A DNA stretch of 40,975 nucleotides from Pseudomonadota bacterium (GCA_023460715.1 JAEWPH010000277.1:1-40975); one strand, 5' to 3'; counted from the stretch's first letter, positions 18,026-27,128 are shown. The notes: generated from the sequence alone by a model not told the origin. Numbers and translations are program-made.

Positions 18026-19039
18026 TTAATCGAGGCGGTAGACGCGACTGGCCGTCCCCTCGAACAGCTGTTGTCGTTCTGCTGCGCTTGCGCCAGCGCT
18101 TAATCGCTTGAATGCGTTCCAGCACGTCGCGTAGCTGTACGAGCCCTTGTCGACTGGGAAATTGCTTTCAAACATGCAGCGGTTCGCTCCGAAGGCTTCA
18201 ATGCAAGGCTCCATCCATGGACGCCAGGTATCGGCGAGGAACTGCGAGCTCGGCGGCAAGGAGCCTTGTTCGAAGCCAAAGCCATTGATGCGCATGCCGA
18301 GCCCACCGAGCTTCACAAACACATTGGGGAGGCTGGCCAGGCGCGTCATCTCGCGCTTCCATGCTTGGTAGACCTCTGCCTGGCTGTTTGCGTAGGCCCC
18401 GATGCGCAGCACCCCGCCGCAGTGGTTGACGATGACTGGGGTGCCTGGAACGCGAAGTGCCAGCTCATACAGCTCCGGCAACTGGTGGAAGAACAGCCAC
18501 GCGTCGTAAGAAAGGCCGTATTCGGAGAGGACGTCCACGCCTGCCACGTAACAGGGAAGACCCAGGAGACCCCGCGGCACGGCCGACAGCGGGTTGACCA
18601 GCGAGCGGTCGGCATCCCAAGTGCTCAGGTGGCGGATTCCTCGAAAGCGGCCTTCTCCTGCCTCGATGTGTGATTGGAGCGCCGCATGAAGCTGGCTGCC
18701 AAGCATGAGGTCCGCATGTCCGACGATGCCTTTGGCGAGTCGTGGAAACTGGGGCGACCACTCACCTGTAGTTCGAACAACAAACTCGGTCTCGCCGACT
18801 GGCTTCAACGCAGCGAGACCCTGTTCCCGATATCGCGTCTGGGCCTGCATATACACAGTCGCAACCACGTTATGGCCTGACGCCGCATCGTCAAGGTACT
18901 GCTCAGCTAAATAGAACCAGCCAGGACGGTCGTAGAAGTGGTGGTGCGCATCCACGATACGCAACTTTGGTTCAAGGATTTCTTCCTTTGACAGGCCAAG
19001 CCAATCTTCTCGAACCGGCAGGTAATTTGAAGTAAACAT
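18026..19039 (-). CDS. Amidohydrolase-2 family metal-dependent hydrolase
   Basis: The 337-residue TIM-barrel hydrolase has the N-terminal metal motif VDAHHHFYD (D30, H32, H34), a middle VIVNHCGG and a C-terminal MFESNFPVDKGSYSY with the likely catalytic Asp. This family includes lactonases such as 2-pyrone-4,6-dicarboxylate hydrolase and related enzymes, as well as decarboxylases. It is the first gene of the leftward cluster, reading from a promoter region that contains a perfect inverted repeat. A lactone-opening role ahead of CoA activation and cleavage is inference from neighbours. Confidence 0.88.
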   Translation of the reverse strand: MFTSNYLPVREDWLGLSKEEILEPKLRIVDAHHHFYDRPGWFYLAEQYLDDAASGHNVVATVYMQAQTRYREQGLAALKPVGETEFVVRTTGEWSPQFPRLAKGIVGHADLMLGSQLHAALQSHIEAGEGRFRGIRHLSTWDADRSLVNPLSAVPRGLLGLPCYVAGVDVLSEYGLSYDAWLFFHQLPELYELALRVPGTPVIVNHCGGVLRIGAYANSQAEVYQAWKREMTRLASLPNVFVKLGGLGMRINGFGFEQGSLPPSSQFLADTWRPWMEPCIEAFGANRCMFESNFPVDKGSYSYATCWNAFKRLSAGASAAERQQLFEGTASRVYRLD

Positions 19040-19047
19040 CTAATCAA

Positions 19048-19090
19048 AAAGTTCTATTTGACAGAACCAAGGTCTATCAAATAGAACTTT
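19048..19090. promoter_or_regulatory. Perfect inverted repeat, probable IclR operator over divergent promoters
   Basis: AAAGTTCTATTTGA (19048-19061) and TCAAATAGAACTTT (19077-19090) are exact inverse complements separated by 15 bases. An inner palindrome, GTTCT-N7-AGAAC, is also present. Each strand has a -35-like hexamer inside the repeat (TTGACA on the plus strand, TTGATA on the minus strand). It lies only 8 bases before the amidohydrolase start and about 100 bases before the IclR start, the position of an autoregulated divergent operator. Confidence 0.75.
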
Positions 19091-19191
19091 AAGGACGATC
19101 CGCACCCCTGCGTGAGCGGGTTAACCCTCTACCGAGAGCCCAGAAGCAGCCGTAGGCCCTGTGTCAAACTTGAGGCACCGAACAAGTCCAC

Positions 19192-19977
19192 ATGAATAGG
19201 CGACTGATTGCTATGAAAGAGGCTCCAGGCGACGTTGCCGCACCAGACGCGGAGTCCAGCGGCGTAGCCGTTTTAGACCGGGCATTTGCCTTGCTGGCAG
19301 CATTTGGACCCACTGATACGCAGCTGACGTTGACTGAGTTGTCGCGCAGAACGGGCCTCTACAAGAGCACTGTTCTGAGGCTGCTTGCCGCGCTTGAACA
19401 TGGCGGCTTCATCCGCCGATTGGCAGATGGTCAGTACGCCATTGGTCCCCAGCCCTTGCGGCTGGCTTCGCTGTACCAGCGTTCCTTCAATGTCGGTCAC
19501 GTCATCGAACCGCTGCTGAAGCAACTGAGTCAGAACTGTGGTGAGACGGCGTCTTTCTACGTTCGGCAGGGTGACAAACGCATAGCACTTTTCCGGGTTG
19601 AGCCCTCCCGGTCCATTCGTGCGTCGGTGCAGATTGGCCAGGAGTACATCCTGTCCCAAGGCGCATCAGGCAAGGTCCTGCTTGCTTACACCGAGATGGC
19701 TGTCGGACCCCTTGAAGCTATAAAGGAGCAATGCTGGGCGGCGTCGTACGGTGAACGGGACCCTGAGACCGCCTCCGCTGCGGCTCCGGTGTTCGGTGTG
19801 TCAGGAGAGTTGCAGGGCGCGTTGACGGTGTCTGGGCCTGTTGCTCGGCTGACGCCTGGTGCTGCAATGGATGCTGTATGCCTGCAAGTCTTGCAGACAG
19901 CGCGGGATGCGACAGCTGCGTTAGGTGGTTTGACTAGCAGGTACCAGAAGAGCTTGGATCGGCTCAGCACCCGCTGA
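19192..19977 (+). CDS. IclR-family transcriptional regulator
   Basis: This 261-residue protein has an N-terminal winged helix-turn-helix (about residues 25-90; LTLTELSRRTGLYKSTVLRLL) and a C-terminal effector-binding IclR domain (GETASFYVRQGDKRIALFRV, GASGKVLLAY). IclR regulators typically control a divergent catabolic operon and respond to a pathway metabolite. An in-frame ATG at 19213 is an alternative start. The gene is divergent from the amidohydrolase-led operon, and the inverted repeat between them is its likely binding site. Confidence 0.93.
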   Translation: MNRRLIAMKEAPGDVAAPDAESSGVAVLDRAFALLAAFGPTDTQLTLTELSRRTGLYKSTVLRLLAALEHGGFIRRLADGQYAIGPQPLRLASLYQRSFNVGHVIEPLLKQLSQNCGETASFYVRQGDKRIALFRVEPSRSIRASVQIGQEYILSQGASGKVLLAYTEMAVGPLEAIKEQCWAASYGERDPETASAAAPVFGVSGELQGALTVSGPVARLTPGAAMDAVCLQVLQTARDATAALGGLTSRYQKSLDRLSTR

Positions 19978-20357
19978 AGGGGCCTCAAGTCAAGGCGCAC
20001 ATACGTGCGGCGCAACCATCTTCAGCCAGAGCTCCAGTTCACATCCCCAGCTAGGTCTGGCAAATGATTTAGCAAGGACCGTTTCGGGGCCAGAAGCGGA
20101 CGCCTGTGTCGTGGTGTGGGACACCAGCTTCAGGCTGACTGCCGTCATTTGCCCGTCGGTCCCTGATCGACAGCTCGTCGAGCAAGCGGTCATTGGCTTC
20201 GGTGCCGCAGCCAAGTTTGCGCGAGAGGTTAGACCGCACCTACTGCGCGACAGACTGGCGAACCATCGACGTTGATGCATTTGAATGTCGTCAGCGAGGC
20301 CCTCGCGTTAACGTACATCCCGCAAGCGCAATGTCCTAGCGACTATTAATGCTAGAA
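19978..20357. other. Gene-free stretch carrying a short repeat copy
   Basis: Between the IclR stop and the stop of the giant protein there are 380 bases. No open frame here looks real. The only recognisable element is the exact second copy of the short repeat at 20086. The sequence between has mixed composition and may be a decayed remnant. Confidence 0.5.
20086..20106 (+). repeat. Short dispersed repeat, copy 2
   Basis: Identical over 21 bases to the copy at 13503 and in the same orientation. Together with that copy it brackets the small membrane gene, the catabolic operon and its IclR regulator, about 6.6 kb apart. Confidence 0.6.
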
Positions 20358-23300
20358 CTAAGACGACAGCAGAAGCCTGGCCGCGACTCTCGCCTCGAGC
20401 GCTGCGGCGGCAGGGATGCCGCAACGGACCAATGTGTCCACCATCGCCGTAAAGTGGGCCGCGAGGTGCGCAACGTCGACGCCTTCGACTTTATCGAAAG
20501 ACTGATCGATCCAAGTGCAGGCGCGCGTGCCGATACCGTGGTCGATCCAGAACTCGGTGCTTGCTCCGTGCTTGTCCCACCAGGCAGAGATTGCACGCGC
20601 CAGGAACGCGACTGGGCCGGCGCGCGGCTCGAGATCGATCAGGTTCATGAACGCCAGCGCAACGAACGTTGAGCCCGCAGCCTGTTCCGCAAGTTCGGTG
20701 AGCATTGGCATCACAGGATCAGTTCCGCGCGCCCTCTCAGAAGGTACATAGCATCTCGGGCCTCGGCCCCAGTCATGGCGAGCAAGGAAGAACGCCGCGA
20801 CTGCGCCAGCCAAGTGAGTTTCTGTGCTCGCCGAGGGTCTCGATACGAGGCGCATCCAAGCTCGAGTGGTCACCAGGCACTCTGCCAGCTGCTCCCGGAC
20901 CTCGACCACGGTTGTCGACGAAACCGCTGCGTCGTCAAGCCACAGCACGTCAAGCTTGCGCAGAGCCGATCCGGTGGCGTCGAAGAAACGCTCCTCTGGT
21001 AGCTGTGCGAGTGGCTGGAAGAGGAACTCGGTCAGTCCGTCGTCATTGCCCCTTGAGATTGCCGCAACAACCGAGGCGCCAAAGTACGCCTCGTTCCACT
21101 GGTAAGGCCGCTCGCCAGGTTCCTCGCCAGGGTTGGCGCCGACGCCATTGGCACCGGCCGTCCAGCTCCGATAGTGACGCAGCAGCGCTCCCAGCAGGTC
21201 GGCGTGGGCCTTGCCCCACTGCATCTCGGCCAGCGACAACCAAGGCGCAGCGCCTCCCGAGTCAAACCCGTGCGTCGGTGCGGGCGGCCGCGGAAGTGCC
21301 TCGTCGGGAGACTCCATCTCCCCAAGGACGATCCGATGCCCAGGCTTGGGCGGGTTCGGTGAAGGGAGGTCGGGCCACTTGGGCTCTTCTGGACCGCCTC
21401 GCAACCATGCAAGCTCAAGGGCGACAGCGGCCTGACGCCTCGCCGACTCGTCCGCCTTGCGCGCGTCTTCGCGCGCCTGATGGCGTGCCTGAAAGTCCAC
21501 CACGCTGTCCCCGAAGCCATCGTCGTCGTACGAAAGCCGGGTGTATGTGCAGGCAACCATACCTAGCCGTGCCAGGGACCGGATAAGTTCGCTGCCGACT
21601 TGGCGACCCGCATCCAACTCCCGGCGCAGGGCCGCTGCCATGACGCTGTCGGGGCGAGCACCGAGTTCCAGGAGTCGCGGAAGCTCTTCCTGCCCGGGAT
21701 CGTCGCGAAGCGACGCGAGCAAGCCCATGGCGGCGATCGCGGCAGGGTTGTAGTGCAGCTGTTTGTAGGGTTCGCCACGTTCCCGTACTGCTTCGCTTGC
21801 CACCTGAAGCTGCCGGTGAGCCCACGCGCGATGTGCAGCCTTCAACTCGACGCTGCCATCGCGAAGTAGCAACGTGGCCACGGATAAGCGTGTGAGTTCG
21901 TCCCACTTGGTGTCGTCCGTTTCAGCTTCCGTCGCAGCTGGGCTCTCAACCGCCCAAGCCAGGCCTCGGGAAAGCAGCTCCTGCGAGCACGCTACTTGGT
22001 TCAGAGCTTGGGAAACCTGGCCTCGCAACACGACCGCCTCGCTTCCCCGAGCGGCTTTCGCCTGCATCCTCGCCACGAGTTGCGCTTCGGCCTCTGGCAT
22101 GACGTACTCGATCACGCTTCGACCATCGCCGTGCGTGCTTTCGCGGTAGTTCGCTAGATCGAGACAGTTCAGGGCGCTCATCGCGGCAAGCCGGGGATCC
22201 GTATAGCCTCGCGAATCATCGTCTGGCTGCCCGATGCGCTCAGCCTCGGCTCGGAGCGCTTGCTGCATTGCAGCACGTACCTCGGAAGGGCCGCGGTACC
22301 CGTACTCGTTGAGCACCCTATCCAGCGAGATACGGCGCGAGGGTCGTCGGCGAAGGCTGTCCAGAGTCGCTATCCCCTTGGGCTCCGGGTGAACCCATGC
22401 GGCCGGAGTCCTCGAGTTCACTAAGTCGAATCCGTGGCGCTGTCGGTCAAGCGCGAGCAGCTTCGCGGAAGCGGCGAAGGGCCAGAGCGAGTCGCGCGAC
22501 TTCGGCCAATGCGACAGCATGACGTCGATGGCGACAAGCAAGAACGCTGCGGGGGCAGGTGCTCGTCCCAAAACATCGGCGACAACGGCGGCCATCGCTT
22601 CGCCACGCTCGATGCGTTGATGTGCCCAGGCTTCGAGGGCCATGAGAGCCGAGCCTGCGACATGGCTGTCCTGATCTCGAGCCCAGGTGTAGGACCGCAA
22701 CCACGGAAACTCGCGCAAGCCGTCAGGAAAGGGCACCGCTACTCGGTCGTCGCCGGGATCGCGGCCACGACTTCGCCACCTGACCGCGTGCGCAACGACA
22801 CCGCGCACGAGCCGCAGGCCATGTTCGGGGCTTGCCGATAGCAGTTCCAAGAAAGGCCTGCGTGCAGGCGACGCCGGGAAATAGTCCAGGTGCCACTGCG
22901 AGAAGGGTTCGTGCGCTGAATCTCGATGCCGATCATCGCCCTCAGGCAGCGCGTCCAGGAACAGGTCGGCAAGAGCTGCTGGTGCAGCCTGAGCGGCAGT
23001 ACCAACGAACGACAGCAGCTCACGGAACAGCACGTGGCGATGCCGGCGGGCGCGAACCGCATTCAGGTAGGCTTCCGCGAGACCGGGGCGCAGCCTGCAC
23101 CAAGCCAGGAATGCAGTGCGAAGGTCGCTCTCCTGCGATCCGGTCATGGGCAGGTTCGACTTCTGCTGAGCTGCCTGCCACGCTTCTGCAAGTCCGGAAA
23201 CCTCCGGATGGTTGTTCGCCTCGACCTTGCGCAGCCATGCATACAGCTGCTCGACCACCTGCCCAGACAGCGGTGCATTCCCCAGGAAGGCAAAGCACCA

Positions 23301-25658
23301 GCGACCGAACAGGTCCACCAGCGACGGCAATGCGCCAACGGGCAACTGGGCCTCCCTCTCGAGCGCCCAGTCGATGATATTGCCCCATGACGGCTCGCTC
23401 GGCGCGACGACGTTGCCGGGCCACTGGTCGGCGTCCAACCCCATGGCACGCCATAGCGGTGCCGCCGGCTGGGAGTCGACGGCGATGGCGGTGCGAACGA
23501 GCTCGCCCAGCATGGCCCCATCACTGGCGAACAGTATCGCCATGTGTGCATCAAGGAGGCTATGAGCACGTTCGGAGCGGGCGAGGGCGAGGAGGACGCT
23601 GCGCCGCCACGAGCCATGCACCTCGGCTGCGCTGACTTGTTCGAGCAGCGATAGCCAGACATCTGCCTGGCTGGCGTCTTCCGCGAGGAGCCGCGCGGCC
23701 ATTTCAAGGCCGCGAACCAGGCGTGCCGGCGCTGGCGCGCGAAGCGGCAGTGCGTCCAGATGCGTTCGTTCGTCTTGAAGCAGGCATCCGATCGCCCAAT
23801 CCCGCAGGACATCATGAGCGAACTCAACATGGACTGCGGTCACCTCGCGCAGCGCGCCGCTAGTGATCAGCGCATCGACTGTCGCACCCGGCGTTTCGCC
23901 GATGTCCAACCGCGAAGTGGACGTCAAGGACTGGACGGCAAGCGACCGCAGAAGGCGCCTGCGATCGCGGCGGCCGGCCTCTGGCCCGTCACCACTGCGC
24001 CACCACTGCGCCGCCATCTGTGCTTCGCTGTGCGGCGAGGCCGCATCTGCGCCTTCCAATCTCGCCAACCGGTCAAGCCGGTACAGGTTCCGCACCAGCT
24101 TCTCGGCAGGGTGCCCCGGCCGCAGCAGCACCGCCAACGCAGGGTCGGCAGACCGCAGTTCCGAGACTTCGTCGTCGACGAGGTCCGTGATGACCAGCGG
24201 GGGAGCCTGGCCGAGCGCATCCAACGCCTCCCGCGGCAACCAATCTCGCGCTTCAGTATCGAAATCGATGCGCGCGGTGGCCACGACACGGAAGCCCTTC
24301 ACGGCAGCTGCGGCGCGCAGAAGGTCCAACACCGTTGCGCGCTGGTACGCGCTTTCGAAGCGGTCGATTCCGTCAATGAAGAGCGTCCCCCCGCCGTCAC
24401 CGGCAAGGTCGGCGAGGAGCTCAGAAGCACTGGCATCGCAGCCCAGCAAGCTCTGCAGCGCGACCCAGCCGCCGCCTGACAGGCGACTTGGCGAGACGAC
24501 GACGACGCGCGACTCGGTGGCGATGCGCTGGGCGATGTCCTTCAGGACCCCGGACTTGCCAACGCCGGGTGCGCCACGGATCTCCAGGTACCGGCCATGT
24601 CCGAACGCCGCGTCGGCAACCTCGGCATACCGGCTGCGATCGAGTGACACGCCGCGCACATCGAGCTTGATGCCCGACAGCACCCCGTCGGCCATTTCAG
24701 CCAAGCGCTCGCGCGCAGCGTGTAAACGCCTGTCGCCTGACAGTCGAAAGTCGCGCTCGCTGGTGATCTTGACGCGCAGCGTGCTGGCATCGATGTCGCC
24801 ACCGGCCGCGTCGACCTCCAGCGCGATCTGCTGCAGCGCGTCCCACAGCTCGCTCGCGCGGGTGCGCTGCAGCGGGACGAGCAGTGCGGCGCTGCGCTCG
24901 CGCGCGTAGAGCGCACACATGGATCCCGCTTGCTCGAAATCAAAGGCCAGGACCTGGAAACGCCGCAAGAGCCGCCAGACCGCGCGGTCATCGGTGGGCT
25001 CGTTAACCTTAGCCATGTTGCCGCGGAAAGCCTCGACGAACTCTCGCATCGAGCGGTGCGAGACCCGGGGCAGGTTCAGTCGCTGAAAGAACTCAGCAGG
25101 GTCCTGATAGTCGCGGGCCCACTTCAGCACCTCCTGGATGTGCTGGTCGATCTTGGTGGTGGTGCGGGCGATCGCGACTGCCAGCTCGTAGCGCTGGGTG
25201 TCGAAAGCAGGTTTGCGAGCCGCGCGGACTGCGAAGGCGACGACGTCGGTGAACACCGTGTCGCTGGCCGTGAAGTCGATGGTGCGCTTTGCCTGAACCT
25301 CCAGAGTGGCGGGCTGGCCGCCGGCCGCGATGCCGGTGACGATGACGTCGTCCATGGGGTGATCGAGCGTCGCTCGCTGGAAGGCTACGCGCGCGACAAC
25401 AACACCGGGAAGTCCGCGTGCCTCGCCGCCTGACAAGAGTGGCAGCAGGTACTGCGCGCCGACATGCGACTCCAGCCGAGCACCTGCAGGGCCAGCGGCA
25501 GCGGGGCTGGCCGGTCCTGGTTCAGAACCCGGATCGCGGCGCTGACGCGACTGCTTGGTGGTCGCTGCCTTTGCGCTTTTGGACGGTGCCCCACTGGGGG
25601 CAGGTCGCGCGCTCTTGCGCGAAGTTGCCATGGTTATAGCCAGTTCGTTTTCTGCCAC
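20358..25658 (-). CDS. Giant nuclease-STAND NTPase, probable defence protein (Avs-like)
   Basis: The 1766-residue protein starts at GTG 25658 (ATG 25631 is an alternative). After a basic, low-complexity tail (1-58), residues about 60-170 look like a PD-(D/E)xK nuclease of the Cap4/DUF4297 kind: MDDVIV (D103, D104) and LEVQAKR (E120, Q122, K124). The NTPase core has Walker A GAPGVGKS (362-369), Walker B LFIDGID (about 423-429) and an arginine-containing VVATARID sensor-like motif, followed by a winged-helix region. The remaining 1000 or more residues are Leu/Ala/Trp-rich and helical, consistent with an alpha-solenoid sensor. This layout (effector, STAND core, long sensor) is that of Avs antiphage proteins. 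Its target and its exact subfamily cannot be named from sequence reading. It is a stand-alone gene. Confidence 0.82.
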   Translation of the reverse strand: MAENELAITMATSRKSARPAPSGAPSKSAKAATTKQSRQRRDPGSEPGPASPAAAGPAGARLESHVGAQYLLPLLSGGEARGLPGVVVARVAFQRATLDHPMDDVIVTGIAAGGQPATLEVQAKRTIDFTASDTVFTDVVAFAVRAARKPAFDTQRYELAVAIARTTTKIDQHIQEVLKWARDYQDPAEFFQRLNLPRVSHRSMREFVEAFRGNMAKVNEPTDDRAVWRLLRRFQVLAFDFEQAGSMCALYARERSAALLVPLQRTRASELWDALQQIALEVDAAGGDIDASTLRVKITSERDFRLSGDRRLHAARERLAEMADGVLSGIKLDVRGVSLDRSRYAEVADAAFGHGRYLEIRGAPGVGKSGVLKDIAQRIATESRVVVVSPSRLSGGGWVALQSLLGCDASASELLADLAGDGGGTLFIDGIDRFESAYQRATVLDLLRAAAAVKGFRVVATARIDFDTEARDWLPREALDALGQAPPLVITDLVDDEVSELRSADPALAVLLRPGHPAEKLVRNLYRLDRLARLEGADAASPHSEAQMAAQWWRSGDGPEAGRRDRRRLLRSLAVQSLTSTSRLDIGETPGATVDALITSGALREVTAVHVEFAHDVLRDWAIGCLLQDERTHLDALPLRAPAPARLVRGLEMAARLLAEDASQADVWLSLLEQVSAAEVHGSWRRSVLLALARSERAHSLLDAHMAILFASDGAMLGELVRTAIAVDSQPAAPLWRAMGLDADQWPGNVVAPSEPSWGNIIDWALEREAQLPVGALPSLVDLFGRWCFAFLGNAPLSGQVVEQLYAWLRKVEANNHPEVSGLAEAWQAAQQKSNLPMTGSQESDLRTAFLAWCRLRPGLAEAYLNAVRARRHRHVLFRELLSFVGTAAQAAPAALADLFLDALPEGDDRHRDSAHEPFSQWHLDYFPASPARRPFLELLSASPEHGLRLVRGVVAHAVRWRSRGRDPGDDRVAVPFPDGLREFPWLRSYTWARDQDSHVAGSALMALEAWAHQRIERGEAMAAVVADVLGRAPAPAAFLLVAIDVMLSHWPKSRDSLWPFAASAKLLALDRQRHGFDLVNSRTPAAWVHPEPKGIATLDSLRRRPSRRISLDRVLNEYGYRGPSEVRAAMQQALRAEAERIGQPDDDSRGYTDPRLAAMSALNCLDLANYRESTHGDGRSVIEYVMPEAEAQLVARMQAKAARGSEAVVLRGQVSQALNQVACSQELLSRGLAWAVESPAATEAETDDTKWDELTRLSVATLLLRDGSVELKAAHRAWAHRQLQVASEAVRERGEPYKQLHYNPAAIAAMGLLASLRDDPGQEELPRLLELGARPDSVMAAALRRELDAGRQVGSELIRSLARLGMVACTYTRLSYDDDGFGDSVVDFQARHQAREDARKADESARRQAAVALELAWLRGGPEEPKWPDLPSPNPPKPGHRIVLGEMESPDEALPRPPAPTHGFDSGGAAPWLSLAEMQWGKAHADLLGALLRHYRSWTAGANGVGANPGEEPGERPYQWNEAYFGASVVAAISRGNDDGLTEFLFQPLAQLPEERFFDATGSALRKLDVLWLDDAAVSSTTVVEVREQLAECLVTTRAWMRLVSRPSASTETHLAGAVAAFFLARHDWGRGPRCYVPSERARGTDPVMPMLTELAEQAAGSTFVALAFMNLIDLEPRAGPVAFLARAISAWWDKHGASTEFWIDHGIGTRACTWIDQSFDKVEGVDVAHLAAHFTAMVDTLVRCGIPAAAALEARVAARLLLSS

Positions 25659-26372
25659 CAGTACAAGTCCCTACCTGCACAACGACTAGGGCATTATGAG
25701 CGGTTGAATGAGCGGGACAGGAGGGGAACTGTTCGACCGTCTCCTGACTGACGACGTAGTCCTGTGATTGTCTGAACTTGATGCCCACGTTCAGTTGCTT
25801 GTCCGCGTCGCTCCAGAAGAGTGACTGGCAAGGGCCGATGCTGTCTTCGCCGCAAGGACTGCCCCAATGCGGAAGGCCTGTGCGCTGCACTCGTGCGTTG
25901 GCGCCGCGGCCACCGGCCGCATGCCAGCGGCAAGTCTCGCCTGTCCGTCGAACCGTCGCTTTGCCGTTGCTTGGGTACCTTCAGTCGAAGCGGACTGCCA
26001 AGCAGTGTCGCGCCCGGTGGATGGGGTTGAGTTGTCGACGCTTAGCCCGAAATCGCTCGCGGATTCACCGGCACTTGATCGCGATCTCGGCACCCGGTCT
26101 GCGCCTTGAGGTAAGACGAACGGCCACTTAGAAGCGCAGTGCGGACCGCAGCAGTACACGGCGCGGACGTCTGCTATCGCTGCATTGCAAGCTGCCAAAA
26201 GGCAGCTACGAGCGACTGCTTTGGGCGCACTGCCGCCATCTAAGGTTTTCCGCTGATTGTCGGAAGTCAGCCTGCAGCAGTCACTGGGCCTGCCGCTTAA
26301 ATCCCAAAAAGTCTCAACCACATATCACCCTCCTGAATCTGCCCCGCCAACACAGGCAGGCTCACTCATAGG
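25659..26372. other. Gene-free upstream region of the giant NTPase
   Basis: About 700 bases separate the giant gene from the plasmid-like module. Open frames are present on both strands (for example 25791-26321, minus) but their Cys/Ser/Arg-rich products look like non-coding translation. A sequence near 25985 (GAAGCGGACTGCC) faintly resembles the short dispersed repeat seen at 13503 and 20086. The promoter of the giant gene should be within the first 100 bases; I see no clear hexamer pair. Confidence 0.45.
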
Positions 26373-26406
26373 CCAATCGTCCCCGCTAACGATTGGTCAT
26401 TTTTTT
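26373..26406 (+). terminator. Intrinsic terminator or attenuator before small gene
   Basis: CCAATCGT and ACGATTGG form a perfect 8-bp stem with an 8-base loop, followed after three bases by a T-run. It ends only 21 bases before the start of the 44-codon gene, so it may act as an attenuator in a leader or may close an upstream transcript. Confidence 0.6.
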
Positions 26407-26427
26407 AGCCCCACTTCAGGAGTTCCC

Positions 26428-26562
26428 ATGCGACCTTGTACTTACCCTTTAGATGACTTCGCAGGCTTTGCCTTCGCTATGTGCTGTGGCGCCCTGTTGG
26501 CCCTCGCCCTGACAAGCGATCTGCATAACCGGCAAGAGCGCGTCAGTCATGCCCATCGATGA
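26428..26562 (+). CDS. 44-residue membrane peptide, unknown
   Basis: The peptide begins MRPCTYPLDDFAGFAF and has a single hydrophobic segment (FAFAMCCGALLALALT) and a basic tail. A CAGGAG ribosome site precedes the ATG. It overlaps the next gene by 14 bases, which suggests coupling. I do not recognise a family; the good ribosome site and the overlap favour a real gene. Confidence 0.55.
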   Translation: MRPCTYPLDDFAGFAFAMCCGALLALALTSDLHNRQERVSHAHR

Positions 26563-27037
26563 CGAAGACGATGAACTGTGGAATCGCAACGATCCGCCGG
26601 ACGGCAACGCCGATCGTGAGGACCGTGACACCTCATCGCACCAGGCGGGCGGCGCCTCCTCTGTGCCGCAGCGCTGCCCCAATTGCAGTGCCACGCGCAT
26701 CGAAAGCCGTCACCTGGGGCGTCGCGTTCTGGGCACGGTTGGCTGTGCGGCCGGCGCGGCAGGAGCTGCCTCGCGCACCTGGGCCAGCGTCGAACTAGGC
26801 ATCGCCGTAGGAGCCGGCACCGCCGGACCGCCCGGCGCCGTCATAGGCGCAGCCGTAGGCGCCATCGCCGGCACAGTGCTCAGCGCCTTGGGCGGTGCGG
26901 CGGCGGGCTGCTCACTCGGCGTTCGCCTGGGCGATGTCGCAGACACGCACTTGCTGAAGGACCTGCGCTGCCTGGCGTGCGGGCATTGCTTCAGCCGTAC
27001 TGCCGGAGAGGGCGGTTCGGCACAACCGTCCGACTGA
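26549..27037 (+). CDS. Zinc-ribbon protein with glycine-zipper membrane segment
   Basis: This 162-residue protein has an acidic N-terminus (1-30), a CPNC pair (C43, C46) and a CLACGHCF cluster (C141, C144, C147), which together could form a split zinc ribbon. Between them is a Gly/Ala-rich segment (about 60-124) with repeated AVGA/GAAVGAIAG patterns like glycine-zipper membrane inserts. Genes like this occur on integrative elements and plasmids; the function is not known to me. It starts the module that continues with DUF932 and YqaJ genes. Confidence 0.7.
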   Translation: MPIDDEDDELWNRNDPPDGNADREDRDTSSHQAGGASSVPQRCPNCSATRIESRHLGRRVLGTVGCAAGAAGAASRTWASVELGIAVGAGTAGPPGAVIGAAVGAIAGTVLSALGGAAAGCSLGVRLGDVADTHLLKDLRCLACGHCFSRTAGEGGSAQPSD

Positions 27038-27102
27038 GAAAAGACTCTTCGCGCTTGTCCGTGCCACTGGTCCCGCCAGTTCCAGGCATGTCGCCGTTTC
27101 CC

Positions 27103-27128
27103 CTCTTTCGACTCTTTCGACTCTTTCG
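27103..27128 (+). repeat. 9-bp tandem repeat (CTCTTTCGA x about 3)
   Basis: Three head-to-tail copies of CTCTTTCGA (the last ends in C) lie in the 149-base gap before the DUF932 gene. They form a pyrimidine-rich stretch and could vary in number. Confidence 0.6.

Noticed and set aside
25791..26321. A 176-codon minus-strand frame upstream of the giant NTPase gene
   Set aside because: The product is Ser/Ala/Arg/Cys-rich without hydrophobic core pattern, and there is no ribosome site; likely non-coding.
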